A stretch of DNA of 64,000 nucleotides, from the NCBI RefSeq assembly GCF_001688725.2, contig NZ_CP015401.2:3286001-3350000 (forward strand). Direction: 5' to 3'. Shown piece by piece: positions 55,290 through 63,906 of this stretch. Source of the DNA: Bacteroides caecimuris. GTDB lineage: Bacteria; Bacteroidota; Bacteroidia; Bacteroidales; Bacteroidaceae. A program made the position numbers and the translations under genes. Every line of letters starts with the position of its first letter. Position 1 is the stretch's first letter. The notes beneath the pieces were generated by a model. The model was given only the letters and a program-made list of their open reading frames with translations, was not told the DNA's origin and searched no databases.

Positions 55290-55657
55290 GAAAAATAAAA
55301 ACACATATAAGAGCCTGTTTAAATTCTCTTCAGTCATAATTTTATAGCTGATATTTTAACTTAACCCGGCTCTTCTTGTCGCGCCCGTCTGTAGTTGGCG
55401 GAAGGGGTATTAACAGTTGCGCTCTTGGCTATTAATAGAAAACTTCCCGCCCATTAAGTATAAAGTTCCTTCGGACAGGAAGGAAACTTTCTTTTCATTC
55501 GATGCAAACTATAAACGCAAGCTTTGATTATATAATTGCAAGCTTCGTTTTTATAATCAAAGCCTTTGTTTTTATAAACGAAGCTTGCGTTTATAGATTA
55601 CGGTTAATGAAAAATAAGTTTACATACTGATAATAAGAAGTTTACAATTAATGAAAG
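55290..55657. other. Gene-free region with an element remnant and palindromic array
   Basis: No gene is supported. AGAGCCTGTTTAAATT at 55310-55325 is repeated inverted at 55837-55852 (see repeat). A mosaic palindrome array is at 55509-55596. TTAATGAA-type words lie at about 55606, 55649 and 55671. The insertion target of the IS begins at 55658. Confidence 0.6.
55509..55596. repeat. Nested palindromic word array (GCAAGCTT-type)
   Basis: CTATAAACGCAAGCTT at 55509-55524 pairs exactly with 55581-55596 (16 bp). Inside are CTTTGATTATA (55522-55532) and its inverse (55552-55562). A third pair is CAAGCTTCG near 55539-55547, complementary to part of 55579-55587. The three pairs are mutually exclusive or nested, so several folds are possible. 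Confidence 0.7.
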
Positions 55658-55694
55658 AGAACTTTTCTATTAATGAATGAAAAGTGGGTTATTA

Positions 55695-55852
55695 AGAGCC
55701 TGCTCCGAGTTTTGCCCGACACAGTTTTGAGAGTTGCTTTCGAGTATATTTTCTGTTGTTGTGAGCAGCAGCATGACGGAGACTATGTGACGAATAAAAA
55801 CTGGTCGGTAAAGCCTATCTAACATAATCTCAGGAAAATTTAAACAGGCTCT
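55695..55852. repeat. MITE-like 158-bp element, left copy
   Basis: The ends AGAGCCTG and CAGGCTCT are inverted repeats. The second copy is at 57909-58066 because of the IS duplication. It encodes no convincing protein; the minus-strand 70-codon frame that runs into it is unlikely to be a gene. Confidence 0.5.
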
Positions 55853-55942
55853 AAGAATTTGATAGTAAAAAGATGTATCCACAAGGCTACGTCACTGCCA
55901 GACGGTCAAATTCACACATACCGAATATATACGGTGAATCGC

Positions 55943-56172
55943 TTAGCGATTCACCTCTTTTTCTATTCTCAATATCTTATCCAACGTCTTTTGAGCCTCT
56001 GTCGACGGAAACCTCAATACAACCTTCCGCAAGGAGTTCCGTGCCTTTTCGTATCCCGTAGCAAACACTTTCGACAATCCATCCCGATAACGGGCATATT
56101 GCATTTTCGTTGGCGATGATATTTTCTTATAGTCAGTCTCCAACTGCTTCTTTTCCCGCTCAGCCATCAAAT
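55943..56172 (-). pseudogene. Duplicated 3' fragment of the TPR gene
   Basis: The last ~76 codons of the gene at 58157-58840 are repeated here by the IS target duplication and are cut off at the IS boundary. The frame from a TTG/ATG near 56170 has no promoter except possibly one in the IS, so it is probably not expressed. It shows the gene was intact before insertion. Confidence 0.85.
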
Positions 56173-57871
56173 CCTGACTTTATCACTTTTTTAAAATTTT
56201 CTCATGAACCTGCCCTATAGATATCTGTAGCAGTGTTTTTAAGTCTAATTTGGGTGACGCACGGGAATTTTGTATCTTCGTGCTATGTTTGTGCGTAGGA
56301 AAAAGAATCGATCCGGTTCGACCAGTGTTGTCGTCGCCGATAAGAGTTCCAGTAGATTTACGGAACTCCATGTCATAGGTGTGGGTACAACCGAGGATGA
56401 AATTAGTCAACTTGTAAATGAAGGAAAGAATTGGATAGCCCATTACGGTGGACAGCAAACCATAAGCTTCCCTGATGATGAGTGTGAAAAACTAAGACGG
56501 GAAGAGAATTCAATGACTGAGTACATAGTATCCAATATAATAAGTACTTCTCTGAATTCACCTCAGAGAATCATCAATAAAGTTTACGATAAAATCGGAT
56601 TCAATATCATACAGGATGAAGAACTACGTCATCTTGTAGTATCCAGAATATGCTCTCCTATGAGCAAGAAGGCCACAGTGGATTATCTGAGACGGCATTT
56701 CAAGGAAGAGGTCAGTTTACAGAAGATTTATCGTTATCTCGATAAACTATATAATACCCAGCAGGAACTCGTGCAGGAGATAAGTGTTAAGCATACAAAA
56801 GGATTGTTTGGCGGGAATTTAGGGATACTTTTCTACGATGTCACAACCCTTTATTTTGAGACAACGAATAAGGACGAGTTACGGGAATCCGGTTTTTCCA
56901 AAGATGGTAAAAATGCAAATTCACAAGTAGTTTTAGGACTTCTTGTCAGTCGTGGAGGATATCCCTTGTCTTATTCTCTGTTTAACGGTTCACAATATGA
57001 GGGATATACAATGCTTCCCATCGTAGATGATTTTGTTCAAAGATTCAATCTCGGCAATGATTTTGTAGTAATTGCAGACTCCGGGCTTATGAGCGCAAAG
57101 AATGTAAAGCTACTCCGTGATGGTGGATATAAGTATATAATAGGTGCCAGGATAAAGAAGGAATCCGGCCGGATAATGGAGAAAATAATTGCAACAGAGC
57201 GTCGGTGTGGGGTGTTCAATGATATCAAATATCCGGATGGAGACAGGCTTATTGTTGGATACTCTGATGAAAGGGCAAAGAAGAACGCATTCGATAGAGA
57301 ACAAGGTGTGGAAAGGCTAAGAAAACGTTTTTCTAAGGGAACACTGACGAAGGCGGACATCAACAAACGAGGCTACAACAAGTTCCTTTCAGTCAGTTCT
57401 GGAATTACAGTCAGTATAGATGAGGAAAAGATAAAGGAAGATGCAATATGGGATGGATTAAAAGGGTATAAGACAAATACGGATCTAAGTCCAGAGAAAG
57501 TCTATGAAGCCTATCAGAATCTATGGAATGTGGAACGGTCGTTTCGTATTACCAAAGGTACGCTGGATGTAAGACCGATGTTCCATTTCACGCCAAGAAG
57601 AATTGAGGCTCATGTTTGTATATGTTTCGTTGCTTTGAAAGTATACAAGGAACTTGAAAGGCTATTAAAATTGTCTGGGTGTCCATACTCTGTAGATGAA
57701 ACACTCAAGATAGCCGAGACTATAGTTACTATTGAGATTGCACGTCCGGAGAATAAAGACACTATAACAAAAACTCTCTGCCTCACAGAGGAGGAGAGAG
57801 CTATAGCGTACCTCATTGATACTGATGATTGGTTAGAGTTATGATTTGGGTGACGCAATGATAAAGTCAGG
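56173..57871 (+). mobile_element. IS1634-family insertion sequence
   Basis: The element is 1,699 bp with 13-bp perfect terminal inverted repeats, CCTGACTTTATCA at 56173-56185 and its inverse at 57859-57871. It carries one intact transposase. Inside both ends is an extra direct copy of ATTTGGGTGACGCA (56248-56261 and 57844-57857). It is flanked by 515-bp direct repeats; long, variable target duplications are a known trait of IS1634, first described in Mycoplasma mycoides. Confidence 0.88.
56285..57844 (+). CDS. IS1634-family DDE transposase
   Basis: A 519-residue transposase starting at ATG 56285; the frame to 56270 needs a TTG start. The DDE triad is D185 in FYDVTTLYFET, D265 in VIADSGLMS, and E417 in NLWNVERSFRITK, the last with the Y-x2-x-x-E..K spacing of IS4-superfamily enzymes. 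The N-terminal domain (about 1-100) and the beta-rich insertion between the second Asp and the Glu are in place. No frameshift or stop is seen, so the element may be active. Confidence 0.92.
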   Translation: MFVRRKKNRSGSTSVVVADKSSSRFTELHVIGVGTTEDEISQLVNEGKNWIAHYGGQQTISFPDDECEKLRREENSMTEYIVSNIISTSLNSPQRIINKVYDKIGFNIIQDEELRHLVVSRICSPMSKKATVDYLRRHFKEEVSLQKIYRYLDKLYNTQQELVQEISVKHTKGLFGGNLGILFYDVTTLYFETTNKDELRESGFSKDGKNANSQVVLGLLVSRGGYPLSYSLFNGSQYEGYTMLPIVDDFVQRFNLGNDFVVIADSGLMSAKNVKLLRDGGYKYIIGARIKKESGRIMEKIIATERRCGVFNDIKYPDGDRLIVGYSDERAKKNAFDREQGVERLRKRFSKGTLTKADINKRGYNKFLSVSSGITVSIDEEKIKEDAIWDGLKGYKTNTDLSPEKVYEAYQNLWNVERSFRITKGTLDVRPMFHFTPRRIEAHVCICFVALKVYKELERLLKLSGCPYSVDETLKIAETIVTIEIARPENKDTITKTLCLTEEERAIAYLIDTDDWLEL

Positions 57872-58386
57872 AGAACTTTTCTATTAATGAATGAAAAGTG
57901 GGTTATTAAGAGCCTGCTCCGAGTTTTGCCCGACACAGTTTTGAGAGTTGCTTTCGAGTATATTTTCTGTTGTTGTGAGCAGCAGCATGACGGAGACTAT
58001 GTGACGAATAAAAACTGGTCGGTAAAGCCTATCTAACATAATCTCAGGAAAATTTAAACAGGCTCTAAGAATTTGATAGTAAAAAGATGTATCCACAAGG
58101 CTACGTCACTGCCAGACGGTCAAATTCACACATACCGAATATATACGGTGAATCGCTTAGCGATTCACCTCTTTTTCTATTCTCAATATCTTATCCAACG
58201 TCTTTTGAGCCTCTGTCGACGGAAACCTCAATACAACCTTCCGCAAGGAGTTCCGTGCCTTTTCGTATCCCGTAGCAAACACTTTCGACAATCCATCCCG
58301 ATAACGGGCATATTGCATTTTCGTTGGCGATGATATTTTCTTATAGTCAGTCTCCAACTGCTTCTTTTCCCGCTCAGCCATCAAAT
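57872..58386. repeat. Right 515-bp direct repeat flanking IS1634-family element
   Basis: Matching copy of 55658-56172. Beyond 58386 the sequence runs on into the intact TPR gene, while the left copy runs into the IS at 56173. This shows the order: single copy before insertion, then duplication. Confidence 0.88.
57909..58066. repeat. MITE-like 158-bp element, right copy
   Basis: Second copy of the element at 55695-55852, with ends AGAGCCTG and CAGGCTCT. It is present twice only because it lies in the IS target duplication. Confidence 0.5.
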
Positions 58387-58840
58387 AATAGTAATTCCCT
58401 AAAAAGATATTGGCAGCCAAGTTGTCCGCATCCAATTGCAATATCTTCTCATACATGCGCAGAGCATCTTTTTCTTGTCCTCGATAAACTTGCATTTCGG
58501 CACAGGGTTCGAGATAGTCTACATTATTGGGAGCCTTTTGAAGTAACTCTTTATAGAACAGATAAGCCTTGTCATAATTCCGCTTCTTCTTATAGGCAAT
58601 CGCCAGTTCATTCGCCAGATTCACGCTGATTTCACTGCTTTTGTCCACACTCGTCCAATAATACATTTCCGTGCGGTCAATATTCAGGCTGATCGTTTGC
58701 CGGAAATAGCTCACAGCCTGTCCGTGCTGCCCGATTTCGATAGCGGCAGACACTTTCTGCAACATCTCATCCACCGACTGCGCATTGAGCATCAGCGGCA
58801 ACGAAAACAATGATAAAAAGAAGATAGTTAAGGCTCTCAT
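58157..58840 (-). CDS. TPR-repeat periplasmic protein
   Basis: A 227-residue protein starting at ATG ending at 58840, with signal peptide ending LMLNAQS. The longer frame to 58969 crosses the promoter. Several tetratricopeptide-like helix pairs follow (about residues 50-165, for example KAYLFYKELLQKAPNNVDYLEPCAEMQVYRG and ALRMYEKILQLDADNLAANIFLGNYYY). These mediate protein contacts in the periplasm. It is intact; its last 76 codons are also copied upstream by the IS duplication. No specific partner is evident. Confidence 0.8.
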   Translation of the reverse strand: MRALTIFFLSLFSLPLMLNAQSVDEMLQKVSAAIEIGQHGQAVSYFRQTISLNIDRTEMYYWTSVDKSSEISVNLANELAIAYKKKRNYDKAYLFYKELLQKAPNNVDYLEPCAEMQVYRGQEKDALRMYEKILQLDADNLAANIFLGNYYYLMAEREKKQLETDYKKISSPTKMQYARYRDGLSKVFATGYEKARNSLRKVVLRFPSTEAQKTLDKILRIEKEVNR

Positions 58841-58872
58841 AATCCAATATTTGCTATTTAGTTCGTGACACA

Positions 58873-58880
58873 CAAAGATA
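58873..58880 (-). promoter_or_regulatory. -7 box for the TPR gene
   Basis: The minus strand reads TATCTTTG, 33 bases upstream of the ATG at 58840. It confirms the shorter start. Confidence 0.6.
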
Positions 58881-58900
58881 CAATAAAAAAATAAAAAATG

Positions 58901-58908
58901 TACCTTTG
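58901..58908 (+). promoter_or_regulatory. -7 box for the MATE gene
   Basis: TACCTTTG, 44 bases before the MATE start, divergent from the TPR promoter. Confidence 0.6.
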
Positions 58909-58951
58909 CACACAAAAAGAACAATCGATTTGATAAAAGTGTTTCTATAAA

Positions 58952-60280
58952 ATGATAGATAAAAAACAAACCTCTGAAAACAGACGAATATTACAGATTG
59001 CCATACCATCGATTATATCCAATATAACCGTTCCTCTACTCGGACTTATTGATGTCACTATCGTAGGTCATCTCGGTTCTCCGGCGTATATCGGAGCCAT
59101 TGCCGTAGGGGGAATGTTATTCAATATTATCTATTGGATTTTCGGATTCCTGCGTATGGGGACGAGTGGCATGACTTCACAAGCTTACGGGCAGCATGAC
59201 CTTAATGAAATCACCCGGCTATTGCTTCGCTCGGTCGGCGTCGGCTTATTCATAGCAGTCTGCCTACTGGTACTCCAGTATCCTATCTTGAAACTGGCAT
59301 TCACTTTTATACAGACTACTCCGGAAGTTGAACAACTGGCAACCACCTATTTCTATATCTGCATTTGGGGAGCACCTGCCATATTGGGGCTGTATGGATT
59401 CGCTGGCTGGTTTATCGGCATGCAGAACTCACGTTTCCCGATGTATATCGCCATCACCCAAAATATCGTCAATATCGCAGCCAGTCTATGCCTTGTCTAT
59501 CTGCTGGACATGAAAGTGGCAGGAGTAGCCACAGGAACCCTTATCGCACAATATGCAGGTTTCATCATGGCAATACTGTTATACATACGTTATTACGGCA
59601 AGCTCCGCAAACGAATCGCATGGAAAGACATCTGGCAGAAACAAGCCATGTACCGCTTCTTCCAGGTCAACCGGGATATATTCTTCCGCACGCTTTGCCT
59701 TGTCATGGTTACCATGTTCTTTACCTCAGCCGGAGCCGCACAAGGAGAAATCGTATTGGCTGTGAACACATTGCTCATGCAATTATTTACGCTCTTTTCC
59801 TATATCATGGACGGCTTTGCCTATGCCGGTGAAGCATTGGCGGGACGCTATATCGGAGCTAAAAATCAAACAGGTCTGCGCAACACTGTATATCACCTTT
59901 TCTATTGGGGATTCGGGCTTTCGCTGGTATTCACTATCCTATATTCTGCCGGCGGGAAGGAGTTTTTGGGATTACTGACTAATAATGATTCCGTAATCAA
60001 TGCATCGGACTCCTATTTTTATTGGGCACTCGCCATTCCATTAGCAGGCTTCTCCGCCTTCCTGTGGGACGGGGTCTTTATCGGCGCTACTGCCACCCGC
60101 CAGATGCTTTACTCTATGTTAATCGCTTCCGCCAGCTTTTTCGGAATATATTACGCATTTCATTCTCTTTTGGGAAATCATGCTTTATGGCTGGCTTTTC
60201 TTGTTTATCTTTCATTGAGAGGAATTGTACAAACCTTCCAGGGAAGACGAATCATGAAAAAAGTAATCGTATCTCAATAA
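58952..60280 (+). CDS. MATE family efflux transporter
   Basis: A 442-residue, 12-helix inner-membrane exporter of the MATE family (NorM/DinF type), driven by sodium or proton gradients. Conserved segments are PSIISNITVPLLGLIDVTIVGHLG near the N-terminus and GFAYAGEALAGRYIGAKN at the start of the second half. Such pumps expel cationic drugs, dyes or other toxic compounds. It is divergent from the TPR gene; pyrH follows after 55 bases with its own promoter. Confidence 0.9.
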   Translation: MIDKKQTSENRRILQIAIPSIISNITVPLLGLIDVTIVGHLGSPAYIGAIAVGGMLFNIIYWIFGFLRMGTSGMTSQAYGQHDLNEITRLLLRSVGVGLFIAVCLLVLQYPILKLAFTFIQTTPEVEQLATTYFYICIWGAPAILGLYGFAGWFIGMQNSRFPMYIAITQNIVNIAASLCLVYLLDMKVAGVATGTLIAQYAGFIMAILLYIRYYGKLRKRIAWKDIWQKQAMYRFFQVNRDIFFRTLCLVMVTMFFTSAGAAQGEIVLAVNTLLMQLFTLFSYIMDGFAYAGEALAGRYIGAKNQTGLRNTVYHLFYWGFGLSLVFTILYSAGGKEFLGLLTNNDSVINASDSYFYWALAIPLAGFSAFLWDGVFIGATATRQMLYSMLIASASFFGIYYAFHSLLGNHALWLAFLVYLSLRGIVQTFQGRRIMKKVIVSQ

Positions 60281-60301
60281 GGCTATATGACAAATTATCT
60301 C

Positions 60302-60309
60302 TATATTTG
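60302..60309 (+). promoter_or_regulatory. -7 box for pyrH
   Basis: TATATTTG, 25 bases before the pyrH start codon. Confidence 0.6.
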
Positions 60310-60334
60310 CGGCAAACAATAAAAAGCAAAAGAT

Positions 60335-61045
60335 ATGGCTAAGTATAAAAGAATCTTGCTGAAACTAAGCGGAGAGAGCCTGATGGGCGAAAAGCAATAC
60401 GGCATTGACGAAAAAAGGCTGGCAGAATACGCAGAGCAAATCAAAGAAATCCACGGACAAGGCGTGCAGATAGGCATCGTTATCGGTGGTGGAAATATCT
60501 TCCGTGGATTGAGTGGAGCCAATAAAGGTTTCGACCGTGTGAAAGGTGACCAGATGGGGATGTTGGCAACTGTTATCAATAGCTTGGCATTGAGTTCGGC
60601 ACTGGTAGCTGCCGGAGTGAAAGCCCGTGTATTGACAGCAGTCCGCATGGAACCTATCGGCGAGTTCTACAGTAAATGGAAAGCTATCGAATGTATGGAA
60701 AACGGTGAGGTTGTCATCATGTCTGCAGGAACGGGAAATCCTTTCTTTACTACTGACACAGGTTCTTCATTAAGAGGAATAGAAATCGAAGCAGATGTAA
60801 TGCTGAAAGGTACCCGTGTAGACGGTATTTATACTGCCGACCCTGAAAAAGACCCGACTGCAACCAAGTTCGACGACATCACATACGATGAAGTGCTGAA
60901 ACGCGGATTGAAAGTGATGGACTTGACAGCGACTTGTATGTGCAAAGAAAACAACCTGCCTATCGTCGTATTTGACATGGATACGGTAGGTAACCTTAAA
61001 AAAGTAATCGACGGAGAGGAAATAGGTACAGTTGTACACAACTGA
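60335..61045 (+). CDS. pyrH: UMP kinase
   Basis: A 236-residue bacterial UMP kinase of the amino-acid-kinase fold, which phosphorylates UMP to UDP in pyrimidine synthesis. KLSGESLMG (residues ~8-16), IVIGGGNIFRG, SAGTGNPFFTTDT and ADVMLKGTRVDGIYTADPEKD are family signatures. The length matches E. coli PyrH (241). A terminator hairpin follows. The frr gene lies 1.2 kb downstream, separated by an EamA gene. Confidence 0.96.
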   Translation: MAKYKRILLKLSGESLMGEKQYGIDEKRLAEYAEQIKEIHGQGVQIGIVIGGGNIFRGLSGANKGFDRVKGDQMGMLATVINSLALSSALVAAGVKARVLTAVRMEPIGEFYSKWKAIECMENGEVVIMSAGTGNPFFTTDTGSSLRGIEIEADVMLKGTRVDGIYTADPEKDPTATKFDDITYDEVLKRGLKVMDLTATCMCKENNLPIVVFDMDTVGNLKKVIDGEEIGTVVHN

Positions 61046-61067
61046 TTAACCCCTTCAATACATCTAT

Positions 61068-61110
61068 AACAAGGCAGAGAATCTCGTTTCGGGAGATTCT
61101 CTGCCTTGTT
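61068..61110 (+). terminator. Terminator after pyrH
   Basis: Bases 61068-61085 pair perfectly with 61093-61110 over 18 bp with a 7-base loop. The descending arm ends in CTTGTTTCG, a modest U run. It lies 22 bases past the pyrH stop. Confidence 0.85.
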
Positions 61111-61277
61111 TCGTATATAATTATTCCCTCCTAAAGACTATCCTTCCACCTGCACTCCTTTAATCCTCAAACTGCATGATTTTAGTTCTATGCAGGCAGA
61201 AGATTAGTTTTCAGCATACGAAAGATTAAATTATACTATCAACGGGGGAAACGCTTGTTTATCATGTGCGAACTGCG

Positions 61278-61285
61278 TACTTTTG
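61278..61285 (+). promoter_or_regulatory. -7 box for the EamA gene
   Basis: TACTTTTG with a TTG 20 bases upstream, 26 bases before the gene start. Confidence 0.6.
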
Positions 61286-61310
61286 CACGCCATTTTAAAA
61301 ACTTAAAACG

Positions 61311-62222
61311 ATGAACAGCAAAACCAAAGGCTTTATCTATGGAGCGATTGCCGCCGCAAGTTACGGTATGAATCCTCTTTTTGCGCTCCCGCTCTATGCA
61401 GCAGGCATGAGTGTCGATACGGTATTATTCTACCGTTACTTTTTTGCTGTCATTGTATTAGGGATACTGATGAAGATGCAACATCAATCTTTCTCCCTTC
61501 AGAAAGCGGATATTCTGCCGTTGGTTATTATGGGATTGTTGTTCTCGTTTTCTTCTTTACTCCTTTTTATGAGCTACAACTACATGGACGCAGGAATCGC
61601 ATCCACGATTCTATTCGTCTATCCAGTGATGGTAGCTGTTATCATGGGAGCGTTTTTCAAAGAAAAGATTTCAGCGATTACCATATTTTCCATCCTGCTG
61701 GCACTTTCAGGCATTGCATTGCTATATCAGGGAGATGGCGGTAAGCCGTTATCAACCGTGGGAATCATCTTTGTCCTGTTGTCCTCACTCTCCTATGCTA
61801 TATATATAGTAGGTGTGAACCGTTCGACACTGAAAAACCTACCGACAACAAAACTCACATTTTATGCTATTCTGTTCGGGCTTTCAGTTTATATTGTCCG
61901 CCTGAACTTCTGCACGGAACTGCAAGCCATACCATCCGCATGGCTCTGGGCAGACGTACTGGCACTGGCTATTCTGCCTACTGCCGTATCATTGGTATGC
62001 ACAGCACTGGCTATCCATTATATAGGCTCTACACCGACAGCCATCTTAGGCGCTTTGGAACCTGTGACGGCTTTGTTTTTCGGAGTTCTTCTGTTTCACG
62101 AAAAACTCACGCCCCGGTTAATGGTAGGTATTTTAGTGATTATCACCGCCGTTACCTTGATTATCATTGGCAAGTCGCTCATAAAAAAGATGAGTATGCT
62201 GTTGCAGATGAACAAAAAATAA
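61311..62222 (+). CDS. EamA family drug/metabolite transporter
   Basis: A 303-residue protein with ten predicted membrane helices in two EamA repeats (about residues 5-140 and 150-290). Visible features are KGFIYGAIAAASYGMNPLFALPLY in helix one and SLSYAIYIVGVNRS opening the second repeat. DMT members export amino acids or metabolites; the substrate cannot be told. It has its own promoter and precedes frr by 52 bases. Confidence 0.88.
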   Translation: MNSKTKGFIYGAIAAASYGMNPLFALPLYAAGMSVDTVLFYRYFFAVIVLGILMKMQHQSFSLQKADILPLVIMGLLFSFSSLLLFMSYNYMDAGIASTILFVYPVMVAVIMGAFFKEKISAITIFSILLALSGIALLYQGDGGKPLSTVGIIFVLLSSLSYAIYIVGVNRSTLKNLPTTKLTFYAILFGLSVYIVRLNFCTELQAIPSAWLWADVLALAILPTAVSLVCTALAIHYIGSTPTAILGALEPVTALFFGVLLFHEKLTPRLMVGILVIITAVTLIIIGKSLIKKMSMLLQMNKK

Positions 62223-62224
62223 TA

Positions 62225-62232
62225 TACTTTTG
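62225..62232 (+). promoter_or_regulatory. -7 box for frr
   Basis: TACTTTTG just after the EamA stop, 42 bases before the frr start. It gives frr-rsgA its own promoter. Confidence 0.6.
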
Positions 62233-62273
62233 CTAATTAATCAATCGAATAGCAACTTTAATTATCGAAAAAT

Positions 62274-62834
62274 ATGGTAGACGTAAAGACTTGCCTTGAC
62301 AATGCACAAGAAAAAATGGATATGGCGATCATGTATCTGGAAGAAGCACTGGCACATATCCGCGCCGGAAAAGCGAGTACCCGACTGTTGGACGGTATCC
62401 GTGTAGACTCTTACGGAAGCATGGTTCCTATCAGCAATGTAGCAGCCGTGACCACACCCGATGCACGCAGCATCGCCATCAAACCCTGGGATAAAAGCAT
62501 GTTCCGTGTCATCGAAAAAGCAATTATCGACTCCGACCTCGGCATCATGCCCGAAAATAACGGTGAAATAATCCGTATCGGTATCCCGCCTTTGACGGAA
62601 GAACGTCGTAAACAACTGGCAAAACAGTGTAAAAGCGAAGGCGAAACGGCTAAAGTAAGCGTGCGTAACGCCCGCCGTGACGGTAACGACGCATTGAAAA
62701 AAGCCGTAAAAGACGGATTGGCAGAAGACGAGCAGAAGAATGCGGAAGCTAAACTGCAAAAAATCCATGATAAGTATATCAAACAAATTGATGATATGCT
62801 GGCTGAAAAAGACAAAGAAATAATGACAGTATAA
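62274..62834 (+). CDS. frr: Ribosome recycling factor
   Basis: A 186-residue ribosome recycling factor, which with EF-G splits the post-termination ribosome. The family segments HIRAGKASTRLLDGIRVDSYGS, AIKPWDKSMFRVIEKAI, NNGEIIRIGIPPLTEERRK and VRNARRDGNDALKK are all in place, and the length matches E. coli RRF (185). rsgA follows after 18 bases. Confidence 0.97.
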   Translation: MVDVKTCLDNAQEKMDMAIMYLEEALAHIRAGKASTRLLDGIRVDSYGSMVPISNVAAVTTPDARSIAIKPWDKSMFRVIEKAIIDSDLGIMPENNGEIIRIGIPPLTEERRKQLAKQCKSEGETAKVSVRNARRDGNDALKKAVKDGLAEDEQKNAEAKLQKIHDKYIKQIDDMLAEKDKEIMTV

Positions 62835-62852
62835 GTTGAGAACTCTCCATTC

Positions 62853-63785
62853 ATGAAGGGATTAGTAATCAAAAACACAGGTAGCTGGTATCAGGTAAAG
62901 ACCGATGACGGGCAACTTATCGAATGTAAAATCAAAGGTAATTTCCGACTCAAAGGTATCCGTAGCACCAATCCGGTAGCGGTGGGCGACCGTGTTCAGA
63001 TTATACTCAATCAGGAAGGCACTGCTTTCATCAACGAAATAGAAGATAGGAAGAACTACATTATCCGTCGTTCTTCCAATCTTTCTAAACAATCTCACAT
63101 TCTTGCCGCCAATCTCGACCAGTGCATGTTGGTGATAACCGTCAACTATCCCGAAACTTCCACTATCTTCATCGACCGTTTTCTTGCATCGGCAGAAGCC
63201 TACCGGGTTCCTGTCAAACTGATATTCAACAAAATAGACGCTTACGATGAAGACGAACTACGCTATTTGGACGCACTTATCAATTTATACACACATATCG
63301 GATATCCCTGTTTCAAGGTTTCCGCCAAGAATGGCGACGGGATAAACGAAATTAAAAAGGCTTTGAAAGGCAATATCACTTTATTCTCCGGTCATTCGGG
63401 AGTAGGTAAATCGACGCTTATCAACGCCCTACTACCGGGAATAGAAGCTAAAACCGGCGAAATATCCTCTTATCATAACAAGGGAATGCATACCACTACT
63501 TTCTCCGAAATGTTTCCTGTAAACGGAGACGGGTATATCATTGATACTCCAGGCATCAAAGGCTTCGGCACATTCGATATGGAAGAGGAAGAAATCGGAC
63601 ATTATTTCCCCGAAATATTCAAGATTTCCGCCGACTGCAAATACAATAACTGTACCCATCGCCACGAACCGGGATGCGCTGTGCGCAAAGCGGTAGAAGA
63701 ACACTTGATAAGCGAATCACGTTACACCTCTTATCTGAATATGCTGGAAGATAAAGAGGAAGGCAAATACCGGGCTGCTTACTAA
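62853..63785 (+). CDS. rsgA: Small ribosomal subunit biogenesis GTPase RsgA
   Basis: A 310-residue circularly permuted GTPase with an N-terminal OB fold (about residues 1-70). G4 is NKID in [13 protein letters not shown], before G1 [14 protein letters not shown] and G3 DTPGIKGFG. The C-terminal zinc-binding part is [16 protein letters not shown] (Cys-Cys-His-Cys). It matures the 30S subunit late in assembly. It shares a promoter with frr. A weak CCCG/CGGG hairpin and a T7 run follow the stop (63792-63820). Confidence 0.94.
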   Translation: MKGLVIKNTGSWYQVKTDDGQLIECKIKGNFRLKGIRSTNPVAVGDRVQIILNQEGTAFINEIEDRKNYIIRRSSNLSKQSHILAANLDQCMLVITVNYPETSTIFIDRFLASAEAYRVPVKLIFNKIDAYDEDELRYLDALINLYTHIGYPCFKVSAKNGDGINEIKKALKGNITLFSGHSGVGKSTLINALLPGIEAKTGEISSYHNKGMHTTTFSEMFPVNGDGYIIDTPGIKGFGTFDMEEEEIGHYFPEIFKISADCKYNNCTHRHEPGCAVRKAVEEHLISESRYTSYLNMLEDKEEGKYRAAY

Positions 63786-63906
63786 CTCTCTTCCCGCCTT
63801 CGGGAGATTAACGTTTTTTTACTACAATCTTTATTAAACCTTTCCGATTAGAAGATGTCTAATTTTCTAAAGACGTAATGTAACATGCTATATACTATAC
63901 TAAACC

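Larger units (their letters stand above)
55310..55852. repeat. Possible decayed mobile element with 16-bp inverted termini
   Basis: AGAGCCTGTTTAAATT (55310-55325) has its exact reverse complement at 55837-55852, 543 bases apart end to end. The interior has no transposase frame. This is compatible with a remnant or non-autonomous element, or with two independent insertions of one repeat family. Confidence 0.45.
55658..56172. repeat. Left 515-bp direct repeat flanking IS1634-family element
   Basis: This stretch recurs at 57872-58386 with a constant offset of 2,214 bases and no mismatch that I found by eye. It ends exactly where the IS begins (CCTGAC at 56173). It is interpreted as target duplication. 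It holds a MITE-like 158-bp element and the 3' end of the TPR gene. Confidence 0.88.

Noticed and set aside
40000-55300. Possible invertible promoters or shufflon in the PUL
   Set aside because: I found no inverted repeats of suitable length flanking a promoter, and no tyrosine recombinase gene in the window.
55670-55882. 70-codon minus-strand frame, repeated at 57884-58096
   Set aside because: Its duplication is explained by the IS target repeat; it covers the MITE-like element and has no family resemblance.
61160-61200. CTGCAT and ATGCAG inverted words upstream of the EamA gene
   Set aside because: Arms are only six bases; such pairs occur by chance and no regulator is nearby.
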